Below, piece by piece: positions 9,114 through 18,176 of a stretch of DNA of 64,000 nt; the first letter of the stretch is position 1, and each line of letters opens with the position of its first letter. Position numbers and translations under genes: made by a program. Source of the stretch: G965200765 sp965203865 (lineage in GTDB: Bacteria > Pseudomonadota > Gammaproteobacteria > Arenicellales > JAJDZL01); assembly GCA_965203865.1 (NCBI GenBank), contig OZ241916.1:372001-436000 (forward strand), given 5' to 3'. The notes beneath the pieces are model-generated. The model was not told the origin of the DNA, did not search any database, and saw only the letters and a program-made list of their open reading frames with translations.

Positions 9114-10613
9114 TCAGTTTTTGTACTTTGAATAGGCAAATTTCAGCAACGGAAGTACAAGGAGTATGATTGCAACAGCCATGATCATTCCGGCAATTGG
9201 ACGATTAAAGAAAATCATCGGAGAGCCATGTGCAATCAAAAGCGATTGCCTCATTGAAGTTTCCGCCAGAGGACCCAATACAATTGCCAGGACCGCCGGT
9301 GCCATCGGATAGTCCAGTTTTCGCATCAGGTAGCCGACAACTCCGAACAGCAGCATTAGCCATACATCATGCATGTCCTGGGTAGGAGCATAGCCGCCCA
9401 CGACGCAAAGAATAAAAATTGTCGGTGCGAGGATGGTGAAAGGAACTCGCAGAATCCAGACAAATGCCGGGATAAACGCCAAATTGATGATTAGTGAAAA
9501 TGCGTTCGCCGCATACAGGCTTGCGATCAGCCCCCAAACAAATTCAGTTTGATCGGTAAACAGCCGAGGTCCGGGTTCAAGCCCCCAGATTACCATTCCG
9601 CCGAGTAGAATCGCGGTAGTCGGCGAGCCGGGAATTCCCAGTGTCAGCATGGGAAGCATTGCACCGGTGCTTGCCGAATTGTTCGCGGATTCAGGAGCCG
9701 CTACGCCTTTGACGTTTCCCTTTCCGAAGCTGCCTGGATCCTTGTCCATGGTTTTCGCAACACCGTAGGCCATAAGCGAGCCAGGTGTTGCTCCGGCTGC
9801 TGGAAGTATTCCTACAAAAAAGCCCAGGAATGATCCCATCAGCATTGTGTTTACAGAAGATTTCAAACGGGTAATTCCCGAAATAAACTTCTTGACCGTC
9901 AAGTCCAGCACGGAAATGTCGACTTTGCCTTTTTGCGTTTCCAGTGTCCACAGAATTTCTCCAATTCCATAGATTCCGATCGCCAGTACCAGAAAGTTTA
10001 CGCCGTGAAAAAATCCGGGTATATCGAAAAATATCAGGCGTGGCTCGCCGCTGACAATGTCCAGGCCGACTGCACTCAGTACCAGCCCGATAAAAATGGA
10101 GAATAATGTTTTCGGAATATCGTCGCCGCCCAGTCCAATGAATGTTGCAAACGCCAGCAGCATAAGGGCGAATTCTTCAGGCGCACCAAAAGCCAGCGCG
10201 ACTTGTGCAAGCGGCGGTGCAAACATGGTAAACAGGATGACAGAGATTGTGCCTCCTACGAACGAAGCAGTGGCAGCAGCAATCAGAGCCTGATCTGCCA
10301 GACCCTTTCGGGCCATGGGACGCCCGTCGAAGGTCGTTGCAACAGCGGTGGATGCACCGGGGATTCCCAGCATGATTGAACTGATTGCACCTCCGTACAT
10401 CGCGCCGTAGTAAATTGCTCCGAGAAAGATCACCGCGGAGGTCGGCGGCACCAGAAAAGTCATGGGAAGCAGAATCGCAACTCCGTTGACTGATCCCAGC
10501 CCGGGCATTGCGCCAATAAACAATCCGAGTATAACTCCGATTATTACCAGAGCCAGATTCAGCGGCTCAAACGCTATGAAGAAACCATCAATCAGATGGG
10601 AGAGAATTTCCAC
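9114..10613 (-). CDS. tctA: Tripartite tricarboxylate transporter, large membrane subunit TctA
   Basis: This is the 499-residue integral membrane subunit that carries out transport in the TTT family, driven by an ion gradient and fed by a periplasmic binding protein. It shows the family glycine-rich repeats GAMPGLGSVNGVAILLP near the N-terminus and GILPAAGATPGSLMAYG near residues 270-290, plus about a dozen hydrophobic segments. It lies 24 bases after tctB. TctA proteins carry di- and tricarboxylates as well as other organic acids, so the substrate is left open. Confidence 0.93.
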   Translation of the reverse strand: MEILSHLIDGFFIAFEPLNLALVIIGVILGLFIGAMPGLGSVNGVAILLPMTFLVPPTSAVIFLGAIYYGAMYGGAISSIMLGIPGASTAVATTFDGRPMARKGLADQALIAAATASFVGGTISVILFTMFAPPLAQVALAFGAPEEFALMLLAFATFIGLGGDDIPKTLFSIFIGLVLSAVGLDIVSGEPRLIFFDIPGFFHGVNFLVLAIGIYGIGEILWTLETQKGKVDISVLDLTVKKFISGITRLKSSVNTMLMGSFLGFFVGILPAAGATPGSLMAYGVAKTMDKDPGSFGKGNVKGVAAPESANNSASTGAMLPMLTLGIPGSPTTAILLGGMVIWGLEPGPRLFTDQTEFVWGLIASLYAANAFSLIINLAFIPAFVWILRVPFTILAPTIFILCVVGGYAPTQDMHDVWLMLLFGVVGYLMRKLDYPMAPAVLAIVLGPLAETSMRQSLLIAHGSPMIFFNRPIAGMIMAVAIILLVLPLLKFAYSKYKN

Positions 10614-10637
10614 CTGTCAACTCGCCTATGTCAAGAG

Positions 10638-11135
10638 TCAAAGAAACATGTCGTATAAAGGATAGAACAAAGGCTCAGTCAGTCCTTTGGGCAGCGTTAT
10701 CCTGAGTGCAATTTCAAAAAAGAAGAAAGTTACTACTGGAAACACGACTGCAAGAGTAGCTGTAATGGACCAAGTGTGCTTTCCGATAACTCGCATGTAG
10801 AATAGAAGAAGCAAGGGAACGGCTCCGTAAACACCGATGAAATAGATTGAACCGATCATGACGGTTAGCGAGCCGGAACCAATCAAGAAGATTTTCACCG
10901 TTTCCCTGTCCATGTACGGTTCGTCGGTTTGCGTGGACGGAAGTTGTTTTCGCAGCCAGCGAAAAATTGTCCAGATACAGCAAGCAAGCATACCCGCCGA
11001 CAGCCAGAAAGGAAAAGCCCCGCCGCCTGGACCTTCGTTCGGGATCCAGCCGACGGGGAGTTCAGCACTTTTCCACATCAGTCCTATTGATACGATGGCC
11101 ATCACGACAGCCATCGCCAATTCTGCCATTCGCAT
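10638..11135 (-). CDS. tctB: Tripartite tricarboxylate transporter, small membrane subunit TctB
   Basis: The 165-residue product has four predicted membrane helices. The family-typical early segment SIGLMWKSAELPVGWIPNEGPGGGAFPFW is followed by a cytoplasmic loop and two closely spaced helices. TctB is the small, poorly conserved membrane partner of TctA. Position between tctC and tctA, with 43- and 24-base gaps, supports the call. Confidence 0.88.
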   Translation of the reverse strand: MRMAELAMAVVMAIVSIGLMWKSAELPVGWIPNEGPGGGAFPFWLSAGMLACCIWTIFRWLRKQLPSTQTDEPYMDRETVKIFLIGSGSLTVMIGSIYFIGVYGAVPLLLLFYMRVIGKHTWSITATLAVVFPVVTFFFFEIALRITLPKGLTEPLFYPLYDMFL

Positions 11136-11178
11136 AATTAGAACAGGACTGAAAACAGAAATCTAAATCAATAGCAAC

Positions 11179-12168
11179 TTAAATTTCACCAATGTTTTTC
11201 AACATTTGCTCGTGGATTGAACGCTCATTGGACCAGTAGTCCACAAGTGCCTGACCTGTCAGGAAGTCTCCATACAAGCTTTTGTCAGATCTGTATTTCT
11301 GCCATTCCTCGGATTCAAACACCTGTTTGAATACGTTCTGATAGTAAGCGGCTGCTTCATCAGACATTCCGGGCGGTCCTACGACACTTCTTTGCATGTA
11401 GTACACGAAGTCCTTGCCGAGTTCACTGAAAGTGGGCGCATCTGGAAACTTGTCAAGTCGCTCTTTGGTGAAAGCAGCCAGTGGCACAGTTTCGCCGGCC
11501 TGATAAAAGCCAAGTTGCTCTGAAGGATTGTTTACTGTTGAGTTGGCATGTTGGCCAGCGAGTTCTTTCGCAACGCGGCCGCCGCCTTTGAACGGTATAT
11601 AGTTCATGCTCAATCCGTAGGCGCTATTGAGGAAGTTGGTCAGAAGTTGATCTTCTTGCCCCTTGCCGGTACCAGCCATTACCCAGTTTTCACCTCCTTT
11701 TTTGGCAGCAGCTACAAATTCGTCAACATTTGTAATTCCGCTGTCCTTGTGAACCCAAAGAAGAAAAGTGTCTTCCGCCATTCTGGCCACTGGCGTGAAT
11801 GTCATGATGTCAACATTCAGGTTCGGTTGCCGTAGCGGAGTGGTGTAAAAGCTGTTCAGCGTAACCATGACAGTATGGTTCTTGTTGTCGCCCTTGGTGT
11901 TCATCATGTGAATCAGGGCTTCTGCACCCGAACCGCCGGGCTTGTTAATCGGCACGAACGGCTTGCCGGCCAGATTGCGCTTTTCAATTATCGACTGCAT
12001 CAGGCGCGCCATTTTGTCAGCACCGCCGCCTTTTCCGGCCATAATGACAAAATCAACTGGCTTTTTCGGTTCGAATTGTGCATGAACACTCTGCAAGCCG
12101 AATACCGTCAACATCCCCAGCACTGCCAGAAAGGCTGTAGTCATTCGAATGAGTTTTCCGAATTTCAT
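11179..12168 (-). CDS. tctC: Tripartite tricarboxylate transporter substrate-binding protein TctC
   Basis: The 329-residue periplasmic binding protein of the TTT transporter. A signal peptide covers about residues 1-31 (cleavage after VHA). The mature protein opens with the family's strand PVDFVIMAGKGGGADKMAR and contains FVPINKPGGSGAEALIHM, where ligand-carboxylate contacts usually lie. AAGGAGATAG before the ATG is a strong ribosome site. As first gene of the tctC-tctB-tctA-flavoprotein operon it lies next to the divergent promoter region with the 16-base operator-like element. Confidence 0.93.
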   Translation of the reverse strand: MKFGKLIRMTTAFLAVLGMLTVFGLQSVHAQFEPKKPVDFVIMAGKGGGADKMARLMQSIIEKRNLAGKPFVPINKPGGSGAEALIHMMNTKGDNKNHTVMVTLNSFYTTPLRQPNLNVDIMTFTPVARMAEDTFLLWVHKDSGITNVDEFVAAAKKGGENWVMAGTGKGQEDQLLTNFLNSAYGLSMNYIPFKGGGRVAKELAGQHANSTVNNPSEQLGFYQAGETVPLAAFTKERLDKFPDAPTFSELGKDFVYYMQRSVVGPPGMSDEAAAYYQNVFKQVFESEEWQKYRSDKSLYGDFLTGQALVDYWSNERSIHEQMLKNIGEI

Positions 12169-12292
12169 TGTCTATCTCCTTATTTCGTGAAGAATTAGAA
12201 TTAGTGGTTAAGGTATAAGTATATACATGTACGAAAATGAATTTTCAATGATCATTTCTTTCTGAAGGTTTTTCATCAACATTTCCATGTCA

Positions 12293-12308
12293 ATTGTATA
12301 CAATATAC
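12293..12308 (+). promoter_or_regulatory. Operator-like element ATTGTATACAATATAC between tctC and the acyl-CoA ligase genes
   Basis: The first 12 bases (12293-12304) are a perfect palindrome, ATTGTATACAAT, containing TGT-N2-ACA. The full 16 bases occur again, identical, on the minus strand at 26837-26852, upstream of the thiamine-diphosphate lyase operon. The site lies 125 bases from the tctC start and 146 bases from the first ligase gene, in the only divergent gap between them. TGT...ACA palindromes are typical of GntR-family repressor sites; no regulator gene of that type lies in the window. Confidence 0.6.
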
Positions 12309-12453
12309 CAAGTGCAAATTTACCTGCAACAGATTTATATCATTCGTCAGTGAATTTTTCCATTAACATTCATGCCGAAAATCTTGTGTCCATGTTATAC
12401 AATGCTACCAAGAGCAACAGGCAAAGCAAATATACTATTTACTTGGACGATAA

Positions 12454-13620
12454 ATGTTTATTCACGAGTACCAGGCGAAAAACCTCCTGAAGCACTACGA
12501 GCTACCTTTCCCGCCCGGAAAAGCGGCTTCAAACCCCGAGGAAGCTGAACATGCCACGAGAGTGGTAGGGGGTGATTTTTGGGTTGTCAAGGCGCAGATA
12601 CTTGCCGGCAACCGCGGCCGCTACGGCGGCGTGAAAATTGCCCGAAACGAATCAGAGGTTGGGAAGTTCGCTACTGAGATGATAGGGAGTCAGCTTGTTA
12701 CATCGCAAACCGACCAGAAAGGTTTTCTTGTTGAGCAGGTGTACGTTGAACAGGGAATTTCTGTAGGCAGGGAGATGTACTTGGCCATACTGATTGACAG
12801 GAGCATGGGTGAAATAGTGCTGCTTGCCTCCTCTTCGGGCGGCGCCAACATTGAAGAGCGATTAAAACAGTCCGCTGACCAGGTAATTCGTGTGCCGCTA
12901 AGGACTGCAACGCCACCTTTGGAAGAAGATTTGAAACCCGTGAGCGAAGTGCTTGGCTTGGCCGGAAAGCAGGCAAGTGACCTGATTGGATTTTGCCAGA
13001 ACCTGCACAAGGCGTTTATGGAACTTGACGCATTGCTTATAGAAGTGAACCCGCTGATTCTTACGGAAGCGGGCGAGTTGTGCGGGCTTGATGTGAAAAT
13101 GGAACTGGATGACAATGCAACTTTCCGACATGAAGAGTACAAGCCCTTGGCCAACTATATCAATGACCCGGACCGAAAGTTTCGCGCACAGTCCGGCTAC
13201 AACTTTGTACGACTGAGTGGTGACATCGGGCTTGTAGTGGGAGGAGCGGGACTTGCATTGGCCACCATGGACATTATCAAGCTGTACGGCGGCGAGCCTG
13301 CGAATTTTCTTGACTTGCCACCTGTGGCATCTCGGTCCAATGTCGTGGATGCGTGCAAGATATTAATCGAGAAGTCAAAACTGTCGTGTCTGCTTGTCAA
13401 TATGGTCGGCGGCGGACTGACACGCTGTGATACCGTGGCAGAAGGCTTGATCACGCTTCATCGGGAATCTCCGGTTCCCTGCCCGGTAGTGGTCCGATTT
13501 GAAGGCACTGCCAAAGACCATGCAGTGGTTCTGTTGCGTAATGCAAAGTTCCCTTTCATTCTTGCAAAAAATATGCGAGACGCGGTCGAGAGAGTGATTC
13601 ATCTTTCAAAGGGAGGGTAG
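12454..13620 (+). CDS. ADP-forming acyl-CoA ligase beta subunit, divergent SucC/MtkA paralogue
   Basis: A 388-residue ATP-grasp protein of the succinyl-CoA synthetase / malate-CoA ligase beta family: FIHEYQAKNLL start, FWVVKAQILAGNRGR nucleotide loop, LIEVNPLIL and GLDVKMELDDNA. It differs from its neighbour at 14549 in the conserved loops of the CoA-ligase domain. The usual FLDVGGGA is FLDLPPVA here, and VNIFGGIMRCD is VNMVGGGLTRCD. This points to a changed substrate or altered activity. It is followed one base later by its alpha partner. The acid that is activated cannot be read from sequence. Confidence 0.85.
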   Translation: MFIHEYQAKNLLKHYELPFPPGKAASNPEEAEHATRVVGGDFWVVKAQILAGNRGRYGGVKIARNESEVGKFATEMIGSQLVTSQTDQKGFLVEQVYVEQGISVGREMYLAILIDRSMGEIVLLASSSGGANIEERLKQSADQVIRVPLRTATPPLEEDLKPVSEVLGLAGKQASDLIGFCQNLHKAFMELDALLIEVNPLILTEAGELCGLDVKMELDDNATFRHEEYKPLANYINDPDRKFRAQSGYNFVRLSGDIGLVVGGAGLALATMDIIKLYGGEPANFLDLPPVASRSNVVDACKILIEKSKLSCLLVNMVGGGLTRCDTVAEGLITLHRESPVPCPVVVRFEGTAKDHAVVLLRNAKFPFILAKNMRDAVERVIHLSKGG

Positions 13621-13621
13621 C

Positions 13622-14494
13622 GTGAGCATTCTGGTCAATTCTCGTAGCCGAATCATTTGTCAGGGACTGACTGGCTATCGCGGAAGTTTCTTTACCCATC
13701 AGGCAATCGAGTATGGCACTCGATTTGTTGCCGGTGTTGTTCCCGGCCGAGGCGGGCAAACACATCTGAACTTGCCAGTGTTCGACTCAGTCAAGGACGC
13801 AAAGCAAGCAACCCATGCAGATGTCTCGGTTCTGTTTGTTCCGCCGGAATCTGCAAAAGACGCAGCAATTGAGGCGATAGATGCAGGCATACGATTGATT
13901 GTGTGCATATCCGAAGGAATTCCTATCCTGGATGTGGTCCGGATCAAGGAGCGATTGAACGAGTCGAATTCAATGATGATCGGACCGAATTGTCCCGGAA
14001 TCATTGTGCCTGGCGAATGCAAAATTGGCATCATGCCCGCTTCAATTTACCAGAAGGGCAGGATCGGTGTTGTCTCGCGGTCGGGCACTTTGTTCTACGA
14101 AGCTGTGTCGCAGCTTTGCAGTGAGGGGCTGGGTCAATCTACCTGTGTCGGAATCGGCGCCGACCCTGTTCAAGGCATGACGTTTGAGCATTGCCTTGAA
14201 TTGTTTGCAGACGACCCCGATACCGATGCAGTACTGATGATTGGAGAGATTGGCGGAACAGCCGAAGAGAGAGCAGCACGGTACCTCAAGGAAAACAGCT
14301 ACCCCAAGCCGGTAATTGCATATGTTGCTGGCAGGCACGCTCCTGCCGACCGTCGAATGGGGCATGCCGGTGCGATAATTTCAGCGGGTACAGGCGGCAC
14401 AGAGAAAAAGATCGAAGCATTGAAGGATGCTGGTGTACTGCTTCCGGATTCGCTTGTTGAAATTGGTATTACGGTTCGCCGCTCGCTTCGCTGA
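13622..14494 (+). CDS. ADP-forming acyl-CoA ligase alpha subunit, SucD/MtkB paralogue
   Basis: A 290-residue alpha subunit, with GTG as start one base after the beta gene stop. It has the N-terminal CoA-binding Rossmann domain (SRIICQGLTGYRG, IGPNCPGIIVPGECKIGIMP) and the ligase domain with the phosphorylated histidine in RRMGHAGAIIS. The chemistry therefore appears intact even though the beta partner is divergent. Compared with canonical SucD, VAYIAGVTAPPGKRMGHAG is replaced by VAGRHAPADRRMGHAG next to the active histidine. Confidence 0.88.
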   Translation: MSILVNSRSRIICQGLTGYRGSFFTHQAIEYGTRFVAGVVPGRGGQTHLNLPVFDSVKDAKQATHADVSVLFVPPESAKDAAIEAIDAGIRLIVCISEGIPILDVVRIKERLNESNSMMIGPNCPGIIVPGECKIGIMPASIYQKGRIGVVSRSGTLFYEAVSQLCSEGLGQSTCVGIGADPVQGMTFEHCLELFADDPDTDAVLMIGEIGGTAEERAARYLKENSYPKPVIAYVAGRHAPADRRMGHAGAIISAGTGGTEKKIEALKDAGVLLPDSLVEIGITVRRSLR

Positions 14495-14548
14495 ATGGTG
14501 TACTACGTAGAAAAACGGCGTTATTGACAAGCAGCTATTCAGAGTTTT

Positions 14549-15709
14549 ATGAAAGTTCACGAGTACCAGGCCAAGGAAATTTTGAGAAAGTTCGGGGTTC
14601 CAACCCCGCAGGGAATTGCCTGTCGGAGCCAATCGGAAGTGAATGCCGCACTTGACACGCTTGAAGGAAGCATATGGGTGATTAAAGCGCAAATCCATGC
14701 CGGTGGACGAGGCAAAGGAGGCGGTGTCCGGGTTGTAAAGTCGAAGAGCGAAGCGCTTGCTGCAGCTTCCGATATATTGGGCAAGCCTTTGGTAACACCG
14801 CAAACCGGTCCCGAAGGTCAAATTGTCAAGCGACTGCTTGTTGAGGAGGGAATCAGTATTCAGTCCGAGATTTATGCTGGAATGGTTGTTGACCGAAGCA
14901 AGCAGAATGTTGCGTTGATGGTGAGTCCGGAAGGAGGTATGGAGATTGAAGAAGTTGCAGCCGCCAACCCGGAGAAAATACTTACGCTGAATATCGAGCC
15001 TGAGTCCGGGCTGACAGACTCTCAAGCAGACCAAGCCGCACAATTTGCGGGTGTGCCTGATAATGCTTCTGCTCAGGCAGGGTCGCTTCTTAAAGCCCTG
15101 TATCAAGCTTTTTGGGATACGGATGCATCACTTGCTGAAATTAATCCCCTGGTAGTAACTGAAGACGATCAAGTAATCGCCCTTGATGCAAAAATGAATT
15201 TCGACGACAACGCCTTGTACAGAAATCCGGAAATTTCGGCGTACCGGGATATTGACGAAGAGTCAGCAGAGGAAATCGAGGCGGCCGATGCCGGGTTGTC
15301 GTACATTTCGCTGGACGGCAATATTGGATGTCTTGTCAACGGCGCCGGGTTGGCAATGGCTACAATGGACATAATCAAGCTGTATGGCGGTGAACCGGCA
15401 AATTTTCTGGATGTAGGCGGCGGTGCAACAACCGAGCAAGTTATTGCAGCATTCAACATCATGTTGAAAAATTCAAATGTAAAAGCAGTGCTGGTTAACA
15501 TTTTTGGTGGAATCATGCGTTGCGATGTAATCGCCGAAGGACTGGTTGAGGCCGTAAAGCAAATTGATGTTCAAGTTCCGATTGTAGTCAGACTGGAAGG
15601 AACCAATGTTGAATTGGGCAGAAAAATATTGCAGGATTCTGGATTCAGAATCATTAGTGCAGGAACCATGGATGATGCAGCCGAGAAAGTGGTGAGCGAG
15701 GTAGCGTAA
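14549..15709 (+). CDS. sucC: Succinyl-CoA synthetase / malate-CoA ligase beta subunit
   Basis: A 386-residue ATP-grasp beta subunit with all expected loops: KVHEYQAKEILRKFG, WVIKAQIHAGGRGKGGGV, LAEINPLVVTEDDQVIALDAKMNFDDNA, NFLDVGGGAT and VNIFGGIMRCDVIAEGL. These match both succinyl-CoA synthetase and malate-CoA ligase (MtkA); the two cannot be separated confidently by eye. It overlaps its alpha partner by one base (TAATG) and follows the first, more divergent ligase pair by 54 bases. The four genes probably form one transcript. Confidence 0.88.
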   Translation: MKVHEYQAKEILRKFGVPTPQGIACRSQSEVNAALDTLEGSIWVIKAQIHAGGRGKGGGVRVVKSKSEALAAASDILGKPLVTPQTGPEGQIVKRLLVEEGISIQSEIYAGMVVDRSKQNVALMVSPEGGMEIEEVAAANPEKILTLNIEPESGLTDSQADQAAQFAGVPDNASAQAGSLLKALYQAFWDTDASLAEINPLVVTEDDQVIALDAKMNFDDNALYRNPEISAYRDIDEESAEEIEAADAGLSYISLDGNIGCLVNGAGLAMATMDIIKLYGGEPANFLDVGGGATTEQVIAAFNIMLKNSNVKAVLVNIFGGIMRCDVIAEGLVEAVKQIDVQVPIVVRLEGTNVELGRKILQDSGFRIISAGTMDDAAEKVVSEVA

Positions 15710-16587
15710 TGTCAATTTTGATAGATAGCCAAACTCGTGTAATAACGCAGGGAATCACAGGGAAGACCGGAAGATTCCACACGCTGAACTGTCTGAATTA
15801 TGCAAATGGAAGAGATGCGTTTGTCGCCGGAGTAACTCCGGGCAAGGAAGGCGAGACGGTTGAAGGCGTTCCTGTATTCGATTCAGTTGAAAAAGCCAGG
15901 CAGGAAACCGGTGCAACTGTATCGGTAATCTACGTACCTGCCCCGTTTGCTGCCGCGGCAATCAATGAAGCCGTTGATGCAGAACTGGATCTTGTAATTT
16001 GCATCACGGAAGGAATTCCGGTAAAGGACATGATTCAAACTCGGGCAAAAATGGCGGGCAAGAAAACCATTCTGATTGGACCGAATTGCCCGGGTGTTAT
16101 CACTCCGGATGAAATCAAAATCGGCATTATGCCGGGCTATATTCACAAGAAGGGTTCAATTGGTGTTGTATCCCGCTCTGGCACATTGACTTATGAAGTT
16201 GTTGACCAGTTGACAAAAATCGGATTGGGGCAGTCGACTTGCATTGGAATTGGAGGTGACCCGGTTAACGGTACCAAGCATTTGGATGCTGTGAAATGGT
16301 TCAATGAGGATCCGGAAGTTGAGGCGATTGTCATGTGCGGTGAAATTGGTGGAACCGACGAGGAAGATTGCGGGCGATGGATTCGGGACCACGCAAGCAA
16401 GCCTGTCGTTGCATTTATCGCGGGAGTAACAGCTCCGCCCGGAAAGCGTATGGGTCATGCCGGGGCGATTATTTCTGGAGGCAAAGGAGCCGCTTCCGAC
16501 AAGATCAGGGTTCTAAGAGAATGCGGTGTTAGCGTTACCGAAGATCCTTCCAGAATCGGGCATTTGGTCAAGGAAGCGCTAGCGTAG
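15709..16587 (+). CDS. sucD: Succinyl-CoA synthetase / malate-CoA ligase alpha subunit
   Basis: A 292-residue alpha subunit. It has the CoA-binding Rossmann fold (TQGITGKTGRFH, VAGVTPGKEG), IGPNCPGVITPDEIKIGIMPG, VSRSGTLTYE and the phospho-histidine in KRMGHAGAIISGG. The sequence is close to canonical SucD. No TCA-cycle neighbours such as sucAB accompany it, so a catabolic role in this cluster, including malate or another dicarboxylate, remains possible. It converges with the MttB-type gene. Confidence 0.88.
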   Translation: MSILIDSQTRVITQGITGKTGRFHTLNCLNYANGRDAFVAGVTPGKEGETVEGVPVFDSVEKARQETGATVSVIYVPAPFAAAAINEAVDAELDLVICITEGIPVKDMIQTRAKMAGKKTILIGPNCPGVITPDEIKIGIMPGYIHKKGSIGVVSRSGTLTYEVVDQLTKIGLGQSTCIGIGGDPVNGTKHLDAVKWFNEDPEVEAIVMCGEIGGTDEEDCGRWIRDHASKPVVAFIAGVTAPPGKRMGHAGAIISGGKGAASDKIRVLRECGVSVTEDPSRIGHLVKEALA

Positions 16588-16625
16588 CAATAGTGCAGTC
16601 GTTCTTGGTCAAGCGGGGTAGGTTT

Positions 16626-18176
16626 TCAATGCCAGAAATCAGGCATTTCGTTTTTTCTCTTTGTTATGAATTCGTTGAGATGCTCGTCAACTCCTTCATC
16701 AATTGGCGGCATCTGGTAGTCGGCCAGCATTTGCTTCCACTTCAGGTTGGCGCGCTTGACAATGTCCGGGCTTCCTTCTTCTAGCCACTGTTCGTAGGAT
16801 TGACTGTTAAACAGTTCAGATTCGTAGAATGCTGATTCATAGTGTTCCATAGTATGCGTAGCACCAAAAAAGTGATTGCCTGGTCCGACCTCTTCGAACG
16901 CTTCAGTAGCAAATTGGTCGTCGGCAATCGATATGCCTTTTACAAACTTGTGAAGCGCACCGAGATAGTCCGCATCGATCACGAATTTTTCGTAGCTCGC
17001 AGTCAGGGCGCTTTCCATCCAGCCTGCAGCATGCATGATAAAATGAGCCCCGCACATGACCGCAGCGTTTAACGAATTCACGCTTTCATTCGTTGATTGT
17101 GCATCAACGCTCAAAGAGCTTGTAAATCCACCGCTGCATCGCAAAGGTACTTTGAATCGTCGTGCGAGTTGTCCGACAACATACGAGCCGGCAGCAGATT
17201 CAGCTGTGCCGAATGTTGGTGCGCCGGTGCGAAGATTGACGGTCGTGATGAAGTTTCCGAATACAGCCGGAGATCCGGGACGCACAAGTTGCCCCAGTGC
17301 AACGCCGACCATGACTTCAGCAAGCGATTGTGCAATCGCTGCGGCCAGAGTTGTTGGACCGGTAGCGCCGCTGAGTACGAAAGGTACAACAATTGGGCAC
17401 TGGTTGGCTTCAGAGTATGCACGCAACGCGCCGGACATTGCGCCATCGTAGACCAGAGGCGAGTTCATGTTGATATTTCCCATAATGACGCAATTTTTTT
17501 CAATGTATTCTTTCCCGAAAAGAATACGCGCCATTTCAACGGAATCCAGAGCCCGCTCTCTTGTGGTAACAGAGCCCATGAAAGGCATGTCGGAATAACG
17601 CATATGCGCATATACCATGTCAAGATGACGCTTGTTCACGGGAATATCGACCGGTTCGCAAACTGTGCCGCCGGAATGATGAATCCAGGGCGACATATAG
17701 GCAAGTTTTATGAAATTCTTAAAATCTTCAAGCGTGCCGTATCTTCTCCCTTGGTCCATGTCTGATACAAAAGGGGACCCGTAAGCCGGAACAAATATGA
17801 TGTTGTCGCCGCCAAGAACAATATTGCGCTTCGGATTTCTTCCGTGCATTGTGAATTCCGACGGGGTGCTTCGGCTAATGATCTCTTTTACATGCCCGCG
17901 GTCGAAACGAACGCGTACTCCGTTAACATCCGCTCCTGCTTCTTTCCATAATTGCAGTGCTGTATCGTCGCCGCGAAATTCAACACCAACTTCTTGCAGC
18001 AGTTCTTCCGTCTTGTCGCCGATTACATCAAGGCCTTCCTCGGACATAATTTCGTACGGCGGAATTTCACGCTTCAGACCTGCAATAATAATTGGCGAAG
18101 CAGATTTGCTGGTGGAGTGGCGTTCGGCTCGAAGCCCCCGGGATCTTCTGCCAGTTGCAACTGTATTATCGTTCAT
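16626..18176 (-). CDS. MttB-family corrinoid-type methyltransferase without pyrrolysine
   Basis: A 516-residue member of the trimethylamine methyltransferase (MttB) family. Family blocks include GADVNGVRVRFD, NIVLGGDNIIFVPAYGSPFVSD, GGTVCEPVDIP and PSCSGGFTSS-type text (LRCSGGFTSSLSVDAQ). The frame has no internal amber codon, so this is the non-pyrrolysine branch that includes glycine betaine and other quaternary-amine methyltransferases. No corrinoid protein or corrinoid reactivase is encoded nearby, so its methyl acceptor is unknown. It is transcribed divergently from the formate dehydrogenase genes. Its context of a demethylase-like flavoprotein and C1 oxidation genes fits methylated-amine catabolism. 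Confidence 0.85.
   Translation of the reverse strand: MNDNTVATGRRSRGLRAERHSTSKSASPIIIAGLKREIPPYEIMSEEGLDVIGDKTEELLQEVGVEFRGDDTALQLWKEAGADVNGVRVRFDRGHVKEIISRSTPSEFTMHGRNPKRNIVLGGDNIIFVPAYGSPFVSDMDQGRRYGTLEDFKNFIKLAYMSPWIHHSGGTVCEPVDIPVNKRHLDMVYAHMRYSDMPFMGSVTTRERALDSVEMARILFGKEYIEKNCVIMGNINMNSPLVYDGAMSGALRAYSEANQCPIVVPFVLSGATGPTTLAAAIAQSLAEVMVGVALGQLVRPGSPAVFGNFITTVNLRTGAPTFGTAESAAGSYVVGQLARRFKVPLRCSGGFTSSLSVDAQSTNESVNSLNAAVMCGAHFIMHAAGWMESALTASYEKFVIDADYLGALHKFVKGISIADDQFATEAFEEVGPGNHFFGATHTMEHYESAFYESELFNSQSYEQWLEEGSPDIVKRANLKWKQMLADYQMPPIDEGVDEHLNEFITKRKNEMPDFWH

Noticed and set aside
12388..12405. A second GTATAC-type operator (TGTTATACAATG) near the first ligase gene, and a similar ATGTTATACAAT near 4797
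   Set aside because: Only half of the palindrome is kept, and the 4797 copy lies in an unrelated AT-rich gap; chance similarity is likely.
16626..18176. A pyrrolysine-containing trimethylamine methyltransferase
   Set aside because: The frame runs 516 codons without any internal TAG, so no pyrrolysine is needed.
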